Assembly: GCA_964354225.1 (NCBI GenBank)
Contig: CAYGZC010000197.1
Coordinates: 1 to 34,539, forward strand
DNA: 34,539 nt
Origin: CAYGZC01 sp964354225
GTDB taxonomy: Bacteria; Bacteroidota; Ignavibacteria; UBA10030; SZUA-254
Reading direction: 5' to 3'
In this document: positions 26,680 through 31,728 of the stretch, piece after piece
Numbering within the stretch: the first letter of the stretch is position 1
Layout of the letters: the number at the start of each line of letters is the position of its first letter
Made by a program: the position numbers and the translations under genes
The notes under the pieces: model-generated
What the model was told of the DNA's origin: nothing
Databases searched by the model: none
What the model saw: the letters and a program-made list of their open reading frames with translations, nothing else

Positions 26680-26898
26680 ATGAAGATCAGTGTAAAGGTA
26701 AAACCCAACGCCCGCAAAAATGAAGTCAAACAAATCGACGCGAATAACTTTGTTGTCAGCGTTACCGCGCCGCCGGTAGATGGAAAAGCGAACGAGAAAG
26801 TCATTGAAGTCCTCGCTGAGTATTTCGAAAAACCGAAACGGTGCATAACCATTCTCCGCGGAATATCTGGGAAAACGAAAATGGTTGATATCACGTAG
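26680..26898 (+). CDS. YggU/DUF167-family protein
   Basis: The 72-residue protein has the DUF167 pattern ISVKVKPNARKNEVKQIDAN, VSVTAPPVDGKANEKVIEVL and GKTKMVDIT. Function is unknown; the family has a small alpha/beta fold. I use ATG 26680; the TTG at 26662 adds six codons and has no ribosome binding site. Its stop codon TAG is part of the GTAGTA head of the BIME that follows, so the repeat sets the C-terminus. A degraded copy of the same C-terminus lies at 27023-27076. Confidence 0.88.
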   Translation: MKISVKVKPNARKNEVKQIDANNFVVSVTAPPVDGKANEKVIEVLAEYFEKPKRCITILRGISGKTKMVDIT

Positions 26899-26976
26899 TA
26901 GACGGTCACCGACCGTCGTGCAGAGATAACCGGAATGCCGATTTTCCGGAACACCGATCTGATGATCGGTTACTAC
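26895..26976. repeat. BIME A: convergent REP pair overlapping the YggU-family stop codon
   Basis: On the plus strand GTAGTA is followed by stem GACGGTC, loop ACC, GACCGTC (26895-26917). The far end (26953-26976), read on the minus strand, is GTAGTA plus ACCGATC, loop ATCA, GATCGGT. The linker is 35 nt and contains its own CCGGAA...TTCCGG hairpin (26930-26949), unlike the 20-nt linkers of BIMEs B, D, E and F. Confidence 0.92.
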
Positions 26977-27022
26977 ACGGATGGACTTAGCGTCGTATAC
27001 CTTCCCCGTATTATCTGTTTGA

Positions 27023-27076
27023 GTTGTGCAACATTTTGAACCGAAGGGGAAGATGAAGATTGTGGAGATAACGTAA
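27023..27076 (+). pseudogene. Possible degraded copy of the YggU-family C-terminus
   Basis: In frame, this stretch reads VVQHFEPKGKMKIVEIT followed by TAA. It resembles the YggU-family ending VLAEYFEKPK...GKTKMVDIT with about ten residues missing in the middle. It lies 46 bp beyond BIME A. The match is short, and I regard it as suggestive only. Confidence 0.35.
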
Positions 27077-27171
27077 AACACACGATTCCGTACCGCTCAA
27101 AGATCCGGATCGTAACCTGTGCTTAGGTCCTGAAACGAGGTCGGTGTGACGGTCTTATTAAGATTTTTACA

Positions 27172-27200
27172 TTGAAGCTTTCCTGCTTTTTAGTTATATT
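27172..27200 (+). promoter_or_regulatory. Candidate sigma-70-type promoter for the sigma-like gene
   Basis: TTGAAG (27172-27177) and TATATT (27195-27200) are separated by exactly 17 bp. Transcription would start near 27207, only about 11 nt before the ATG at 27218, and no Shine-Dalgarno sequence is visible, so the message would be nearly leaderless. The rest of 26977-27171 shows nothing else besides the degraded YggU-like fragment. Confidence 0.4.
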
Positions 27201-27217
27201 CCAATCACCCTAATCCT

Positions 27218-28213
27218 ATGGAAATTAAGCAACTTATATCGTCCGTGATAACGGAAAAGCCACAGTCACGCTCAATCAATGAGTTTGTTTTTCTTTGCCG
27301 CAAGATTGCATTAGTTCAGATTCGGCGCAAGCTGAGCAGTGGACGACTACACTCCGAGTTCTTCAAGTCATCCCCTGATGATCTTGCCATCGATTGCATT
27401 GCCGATCTTTTCCAGCAAGACGATTCAGGTACTTTCGTCCAGATAAAAACCTACTTTGAAAGTTTATCTCTCGGCAATATTTCTGAAAAAGATTTGCTCA
27501 CACATCTACGCCGGTTGGTGTTTGCACGTGTGAACCAAAGTGTTTTCCGGATGTACAACGAAGCCGATCCTGCGCTTGGAAAAATTCTCCGCAACACCAA
27601 ATATGCAGTTCATACATTAAACAATTTCATTGAGATCGAACGATTTGGCGAACAGTGCATTGCCCCAAGCGCATGTGAGATGCTGGAGCATTTGCCTGAG
27701 CTTGATCGCACAGAGTTGGAGCGACAACTAAGATACCACGCACGGGGCAGTGAACATATCCCTGCTCTGCTGGCAAAGCTCTCCGTCTATCTCCGTGAAC
27801 AAAACGATCACAGCCGCGTCGTGCCGATAATGCTTGTGGCGATGGTTTTCCGTTCGTTGTACAGCGATGCACCGGTAACACAGGAGGCAATTATAGAAGA
27901 TCGATTCATTGCCAGGGATGCCTCGGCAATTCTTCACGATGTTTGTAAGCAGCCTATGAACGAAACCGAGCCAAAATATGTTAGAAAGATCGAACCCGTA
28001 GTCTTTAAAAAATATTTTAATGTTATCGAAGAAAATCTTATTGCAACGATCATCCAGCAGGATGGCGATCGGAAATCGTTCTTCACAAGTTTGAAAACAT
28101 TAATGCCTGAACTAACGGAGAAAGAATACAAGAAGAATCATAAGTCACGGATTGAATACCTCGCCCGTATTGCACACAAGCGGGCTGTGAAGGAGCTAAA
28201 AAAACACGTGTAG
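27218..28213 (+). CDS. Unknown protein, possibly a divergent sigma-factor-like regulator
   Basis: The 331-residue protein has no signal peptide or membrane helix. I do not recognise a family with certainty. The region PDDLAIDCIADLFQ (about 52-65) followed by LLTHLRRLVFARVNQSVF (about 93-110) loosely resembles the region 2 pattern of ECF sigma factors (DAED..QEvF.. then a basic helix), and the basic C-terminus (KKNHKSRIEYLARIAHKRAV) could bind nucleic acid. The next gene encodes a putative zinc-finger anti-sigma protein with a membrane helix, the usual partner of an ECF sigma factor, which is the main support. The protein is longer than ordinary ECF factors (about 180-200). The TAG stop lies in the GTAG head of BIME H. 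Confidence 0.6.
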   Translation: MEIKQLISSVITEKPQSRSINEFVFLCRKIALVQIRRKLSSGRLHSEFFKSSPDDLAIDCIADLFQQDDSGTFVQIKTYFESLSLGNISEKDLLTHLRRLVFARVNQSVFRMYNEADPALGKILRNTKYAVHTLNNFIEIERFGEQCIAPSACEMLEHLPELDRTELERQLRYHARGSEHIPALLAKLSVYLREQNDHSRVVPIMLVAMVFRSLYSDAPVTQEAIIEDRFIARDASAILHDVCKQPMNETEPKYVRKIEPVVFKKYFNVIEENLIATIIQQDGDRKSFFTSLKTLMPELTEKEYKKNHKSRIEYLARIAHKRAVKELKKHV

Positions 28214-28267
28214 AATCCATCACGTTGATGGACAAACTAGAATGTCCGACTGCGAGTCGGACTCTAC
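28210..28267. repeat. BIME H: GTAG-headed REP pair between sigma-like and anti-sigma-like genes
   Basis: Left REP (28210-28233): GTAGA, then stem TCCATCA, loop CGT, TGATGGA. Right REP (28244-28267), on the minus strand: GTAGA, stem GTCCGACT, loop CGC, AGTCGGAC. The linker is 10 nt. The GTAG head includes the stop codon of the upstream gene. Stems differ from those of BIMEs A-F. Confidence 0.85.
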
Positions 28268-28310
28268 GATTTCAGCAAGAGATTGTATTTGCAACGAATA
28301 TAATATAAGA

Positions 28311-29765
28311 GTGAACCACATAGATGAACATACGTTAGAACTGTACGCCCTGAAGGCAGATGAGATTGCCGGCAGAGTTGACGAGATTGAAGAACATCTC
28401 CGCGAATGCCACGGTTGCCGTGCGCTTGTTGAGGAGATTGTGCAATATTACGATGAACTGAAGCTTGAGATGCAAAAACTTCCTAAAACCGAGCTTTCAA
28501 CAGAACAAGCAATTGTGCGGCGACAAATACATCTCAAACCATATTACGAGCAGTTTGCGCCGCCTGTGCATTACAGACCCAACACACCGCTGGCAAAAAT
28601 GTTCTACTTCGTCCGCCGCCATCCAGTTGCAGTGAGTATAAGCAGTTTTGCAATTGTTGGTTTGCTTGGCTGGTTTTTAAATGATGCAATAAGATTATTT
28701 TTATCAGACAAAGTAATAAAAGATACCAACCCCACTTATACTTACCTCAACTCAGCAACAGAAAAGTTAGAAGTGTACAACAAAAATCATGATCTTCTTT
28801 GGAGCATACCTACTCCTGAAGCGACAGGTCCTTCAACAGATGAGAAGAACAAAAAAACCACAGTGGTAACTGATTTAGACGGCGATGGAAAAAACGAAGT
28901 CGTGACAGTTCTTAATTCACTTGCTGGCAATATAGAAAAGAGAAGTGTTCTCCGGATTTTTTCTTCGGATAAACAACAGGTACGTGAAATATCGTTCGGG
29001 CGAGCCATTAAATTTCGCGATCGGCAATATCAATCCGAATTCATGTCAGGTTATTTAGTGGTAGAGGATTTTCAACAAAACGGCTCGAAAGAAATTATTG
29101 TCTCGGTAACTAATCTTCGTTCTCCTTCATTTATTAGTCGTTTGGATAAAAACGGTAACGTAATTGGTGAATACTGGCATTTCGGACATATCGATGTACT
29201 TTACACAGTTGATTTAAACGGTGATGGTAAGAAGGAAGTCGTACTTGGGCCAGTGAATGATCTCAACGATACTACCCATAAGGAATTTCCGGTAGTAATT
29301 GTTCTTGACCCTGAAAAGATTGTTGGACAGACGGAATCGAGTTGTACATCGGGATTCGGTTTACCCAAATCGGAGGCAGAAATATTTTACATCGGTATGC
29401 CGAGAACAAATATGGATGATGTTCTGCCAGGGAGTGGTTCTAATATTTTTACTTTATATTACACCAATGATCAAATACTCACAGTCCAAACAGTTAATGG
29501 TTGTTATAAAGAATTTCCTCCGTTCGCATTTGATTTTATTTTTTCAAGGGACATGAAAATTGCCAGAGTAAAATCAATGAATAATACTGATGCTGTATAT
29601 ACATCTCTCGTACAAAAAGGTAAACTCACCGGCAAGATCGATCAAGCTTACTTAAACAACATCAAGAACGGCGTCTGTTACTGGGATGGCAAAGAGTGGC
29701 GCAAAGAATGGGCGATGGTGAAACACAGCGTAGTAGACGGTCACCAGACCGTCGTCCATAGATAA
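28311..29765 (+). CDS. Putative membrane anti-sigma-like protein with FG-GAP/VCBS sensor domain
   Basis: I place the start at GTG 28311, giving the N-terminus MNHIDEHTLELYALKADEIA. A frame from ATG 28242 adds 23 residues that are translated repeat DNA. The 484-residue protein has a zinc-finger-like His29-x3-Cys33-x2-Cys36 (HLRECHGC), a membrane helix (about 106-125, VAVSISSFAIVGLLGWF) and an outer domain with Ca-binding VCBS/FG-GAP-like repeats (DLDGDGKNEVV, DLNGDGKKEVV). This resembles a zf-HC2 anti-sigma factor fused to a propeller sensor, partner of the preceding gene. The last residues VVDGHQTVVHR are encoded by BIME B, so the natural C-terminus was altered by the repeat. Confidence 0.7.
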   Translation: MNHIDEHTLELYALKADEIAGRVDEIEEHLRECHGCRALVEEIVQYYDELKLEMQKLPKTELSTEQAIVRRQIHLKPYYEQFAPPVHYRPNTPLAKMFYFVRRHPVAVSISSFAIVGLLGWFLNDAIRLFLSDKVIKDTNPTYTYLNSATEKLEVYNKNHDLLWSIPTPEATGPSTDEKNKKTTVVTDLDGDGKNEVVTVLNSLAGNIEKRSVLRIFSSDKQQVREISFGRAIKFRDRQYQSEFMSGYLVVEDFQQNGSKEIIVSVTNLRSPSFISRLDKNGNVIGEYWHFGHIDVLYTVDLNGDGKKEVVLGPVNDLNDTTHKEFPVVIVLDPEKIVGQTESSCTSGFGLPKSEAEIFYIGMPRTNMDDVLPGSGSNIFTLYYTNDQILTVQTVNGCYKEFPPFAFDFIFSRDMKIARVKSMNNTDAVYTSLVQKGKLTGKIDQAYLNNIKNGVCYWDGKEWRKEWAMVKHSVVDGHQTVVHR

Positions 29766-29797
29766 CAACATACACCGATCTGATGATCGGTTACTAC
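29730..29797. repeat. BIME B: convergent REP pair forming the 3' end of the anti-sigma-like gene
   Basis: Left REP 29730-29753 (GTAGTA, GACGGTC, loop ACCA, GACCGTC), 20-nt linker, right REP 29774-29797 (ACCGATC, TGAT, GATCGGT, TACTAC end). The stop codon TAA of the upstream CDS lies in the linker at 29763-29765, so the left REP is translated. Confidence 0.93.
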
Positions 29798-29875
29798 GCG
29801 TTGATTTGGTAATCGATTGATACACGCTGATTTGATAATTGATTGATATACGCCGATTTGATAATCGGCTACTAC
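29798..29875. repeat. Three tandem 26-bp REP half-units
   Basis: Units at 29798-29823, 29824-29849 and 29850-29875 share the core TGATTTG-TAAT-GAT; the third is intact (CGCCGATTTGATAATCGG then CTACTAC) and is a GTAG-headed REP on the minus strand with stem GCCGATT. The first two have lost the ends of the stem and the GTAG head. A single copy of the intact unit recurs at 30655-30680. Confidence 0.85.
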
Positions 29876-29891
29876 ATACTTATCTTTTATT

Positions 29892-30479
29892 ATGAAACTT
29901 CACCCTCAAAAACCACCACGTTTCAAAGAAGGAAATTCATTTTATTTTCTCACCTTTTGTACATTCAAACGAAAACAATTATTACACAACGAGACGATCC
30001 CTCAATTTCTAATCGAGGAATTACAATTTTACAAACAAAAAGTTAAAGATCTTATAGCATATACAATTATGCCCGACCACATTCATTTGATCGTTGAAGT
30101 TGAGAAGGTCGAAGAGATGTCTGCGTTCTTACGTGATTTTAAAAAATATACTTCAAAGGGAATCAAGCGAATGTTGTGTGGTAACGGGTCACCGACCCGC
30201 ATTTGTGATGGGCAGAGTACACCGATCAGTGATCGGTTACTACGAGAACCAATCTGGCAACCCGGTACCATGGATCATTGCATTCGAATGAATTGGGAAA
30301 ACAAGGATTTCGAAAATCATCTTTCATATCTTTTTTACAATTCATACAAACATTTAAATATTCCACCGAAGGATTTTCAGCATCATAACTTTACGGAATT
30401 TGTTGCGCAGGGTGTGTTTGACAATGATTTTTTAGCAATGGATGAAAGCACAACCAAGACATTTGAAATTTACGAGTAA
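29892..30479 (+). CDS. REP-associated tyrosine transposase (RAYT, Y1_Tnp family)
   Basis: The 195-residue protein is an HUH-type single-strand transposase related to IS200/IS605 TnpA. Visible signatures are RFKEGNSFYFLTFCTFKRKQ, MPDHIHLIVEV (metal-binding HUH His63 and His65), IWQPGTMDHCIR, and HLSYLFYNSYKH with Tyr146 as the candidate catalytic tyrosine. Such proteins bind and cleave REP hairpins at their GTAG heads. The gene is flanked by BIMEs on both sides and contains BIME D in frame, adding about 22 residues (CGNGSPTRICDGQSTPISDR) just before the WQ motif. No ribosome binding site is clear. The frame is open throughout, so it could still be active. Confidence 0.92.
   Translation: MKLHPQKPPRFKEGNSFYFLTFCTFKRKQLLHNETIPQFLIEELQFYKQKVKDLIAYTIMPDHIHLIVEVEKVEEMSAFLRDFKKYTSKGIKRMLCGNGSPTRICDGQSTPISDRLLREPIWQPGTMDHCIRMNWENKDFENHLSYLFYNSYKHLNIPPKDFQHHNFTEFVAQGVFDNDFLAMDESTTKTFEIYE
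30178..30243. repeat. BIME D: REP pair inserted in frame inside the RAYT gene
   Basis: Left REP 30178-30200 (GTGGTA head, then ACGGGTC, loop ACC, GACCCGC), 20-nt linker, right REP 30221-30243 (ACCGATCA, G, TGATCGGT, then TACTAC). The element is 66 bp, a multiple of three, with no stop in the RAYT frame. The left head is GTGGTA, a single-base change from GTAGTA. Confidence 0.92.
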
Positions 30480-30491
30480 AGTTTAATTGCT

Positions 30492-30558
30492 GTAGTAGAC
30501 GGTCGTTGACCGTCATGTTGTGGCAACAGCACATACCGATCAGGTGATCGGTTACTGC
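30492..30558. repeat. BIME E: REP pair downstream of RAYT
   Basis: Left REP 30492-30514 (GTAGTA, GACGGTC, loop GTT, GACCGTC), 20-nt linker, right REP 30535-30558 (ACCGATCA, GG, TGATCGGT, then TACTGC, one base off TACTAC). It begins 13 bp after the RAYT stop codon. Confidence 0.92.
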
Positions 30559-30586
30559 AATACGATATTGGCGCAGTGAACATTGT

Positions 30587-30680
30587 GTAGTAGACGGTCA
30601 CCAGACCCTCGTTTTGCGACAACGGTGTATACCGATCTGGTGATCGGTTACTACTCGCCGATTTGATAATCGGCTACTAC
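30587..30680. repeat. BIME F plus one 26-bp REP unit
   Basis: Left REP 30587-30610 (GTAGTA, GACGGTC, ACCA, GACCCTC with one stem mismatch), 20-nt linker, right REP 30631-30654 (ACCGATC, TGGT, GATCGGT, TACTAC). The 26-bp unit CGCCGATTTGATAATCGG + CTACTAC follows at 30655-30680. This copies the BIME B plus tandem-unit arrangement upstream of RAYT. Confidence 0.92.
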
Positions 30681-30857
30681 ATCCCCTGTTTGTTGTGGTG
30701 TAAATTCCACCGTTTGGTGGGGGATTTTAGAACCTTGCGAAGGTTACAGGAGTATTTTGCTCAGGCAATCTTCGCAAGGTTGGGACACGGATTCAAACTT
30801 CGATTTCTGACTGAGCCGATCGTTGTAAGAAATCGGAAGTATTACATTGCAGGTTGT
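30681..30857. other. Non-coding stretch with two further inverted repeats
   Basis: Arms AACCTTGCGAAG (30731-30742) and CTTCGCAAGGTT (30770-30781) are exact complements around a 27-nt loop. ACTTCGATTTCT (30797-30808) and AGAAATCGGAAGT (30828-30840) form a second imperfect pair. Neither has GTAG heads. An open frame across here has no coding character; the region looks like additional degenerate repeat DNA or the tail of the hicBA transcript. Confidence 0.6.
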
Positions 30858-31058
30858 CTATCGCTCTTTCTCAATAGCTGATAAAACTTGTTTGATAATT
30901 TTGGGATGTAATATTTTACCGCTGTGAAAAGGTAGAACAATTCTTCGGGTGTTCTTGAGATATATTCTATGACTCCCTTTTGTCCGAATTAATAAGAACC
31001 CCGATTTCAGTAATAATGCCTCTGCCTCTTGTGCTGTAAGGCGGGGAGCTTTAGGCAA
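30858..31058 (-). CDS. hicA: HicA-family toxin (mRNA interferase)
   Basis: The 66-residue protein reads PRLTAQEAEALLLKSGFLLI, then RTKGSHRIYLKN with the catalytic His of the double-stranded-RNA-binding-like fold, then LPFHSGKILHPKIIKQVLSA. HicA cleaves mRNA and is neutralised by HicB. The start is TTG 31058 and overlaps the hicB 3' end by 8 bp, so translation is probably coupled. No better start exists in the frame. The order hicB then hicA is the less common arrangement but well known. Confidence 0.93.
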   Translation of the reverse strand: MPKAPRLTAQEAEALLLKSGFLLIRTKGSHRIYLKNTRRIVLPFHSGKILHPKIIKQVLSAIEKER

Positions 31059-31275
31059 CCTGAACCTCTAATGTTGTATTCAATATTTCTTTACTCAACA
31101 TCTGCCGGCTCTCTTCCTTTGATAAAGTTTCAAGGTAAAGTTCAACCGCCTCGCGCATATTGCTCAGTGTTTCTTCCAATGTTTCGCCCTGAGTCTGGCA
31201 TCCTTCTAACATCGGAGAATAGGCATAATATCCAAACTCGTCTTTCTCGATGATAACGCTGATTTTATTTAACAT
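31051..31275 (-). CDS. hicB: HicB-family antitoxin
   Basis: The 74-residue protein contains ISVIIEKDEFGYYAYSPMLE, GCQTQGETLEETLSNMREAV and ELYLETLSKEE, the degenerate RNase H-like fold of HicB antitoxins. The C-terminal DNA-binding domain found in longer HicBs is absent, so autoregulation, if any, would need another DNA-binding element. AAAGGA lies upstream of the ATG. It is the first gene of the hicBA pair. Confidence 0.93.
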   Translation of the reverse strand: MLNKISVIIEKDEFGYYAYSPMLEGCQTQGETLEETLSNMREAVELYLETLSKEESRQMLSKEILNTTLEVQVA

Positions 31276-31728
31276 TGTCTTCTTCCTTTAATTTCTTCAT
31301 AAATGTAACAATTGATCGAGTCAGAATCAACCTAAGTGAAAATTCCATCCCTGAAATTCAAAAATGGTATTAATTCTCAACAGGATGGCTTGGAAGTCCT
31401 TTTTGAGAAAAGGACTCTACGCAGGTAACATGGTCTCCCACGCGGGTAACATGGCGTAGAGTCCGTTCCCCTGAACGGACATTTTAGATAAAACCCGCCA
31501 TACACCGCAAACCTCTAGAAGGGTAAACCTCTATCTCACGCACGGTGGGAGGTTAACCAATCTAAAAACCCATGTTTCCATACATTTTTGCCTATTTTGT
31601 TAATTCCCAGCCAGCACCATGACAAAAATAAAAATATTTTTAAGAAATTTTCAGCAACACCTTCAAATTGTAACGAGAAATATATATCTAATCCATCATT
31701 ACTTATTCATAATTATCAGGAGCTAACA
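31276..31728. other. 453-bp divergent intergenic region between hicBA and the T9SS gene
   Basis: It contains a divergent REP pair (31395-31480) with a 12-13-bp direct repeat in its linker (GCAGGTAACATGG at 31421, GCGGGTAACATGG at 31442) and a bulged AACCTC...GAGGTT hairpin near 31526-31554. The remainder is AT-rich and likely holds the promoters of both flanking units, which I could not place reliably. No ORF is credible. Confidence 0.55.
31395..31480. repeat. BIME I: divergent AGTCC-type REP pair
   Basis: Left REP (31395-31420), on the minus strand, is GTAG then AGTCCTTTT, loop CTCA, AAAAGGACT. Right REP (31456-31480), on the plus strand, is GTAG, A, GTCCGTTC, loop CCCT, GAACGGAC. Unlike BIMEs A-H the GTAG heads face each other across the linker. 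The GTAGAGTCC start is shared with the right REP of BIME H. Confidence 0.85.

Noticed and set aside
26671..27081. 136-codon minus-strand frame across YggU-family gene and BIME A
   Set aside because: It is antisense to a conserved gene and translates repeat DNA.
28242..28310. ATG 28242 as start of the anti-sigma-like gene
   Set aside because: It lies in BIME H, has no ribosome binding site, and adds residues atypical of zf-HC2 proteins; GTG 28311 gives the usual N-terminus. I cannot exclude it entirely.
29730..30680. CRISPR array
   Set aside because: Repeats are hairpin pairs with differing loops and stems, irregular spacing and a transposase gene between them; there are no uniform repeat-spacer units and no cas genes.
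30663..30881. 72-codon open frame downstream of BIME F
   Set aside because: It starts inside a repeat unit, crosses two hairpins, and has no homology features or ribosome binding site.
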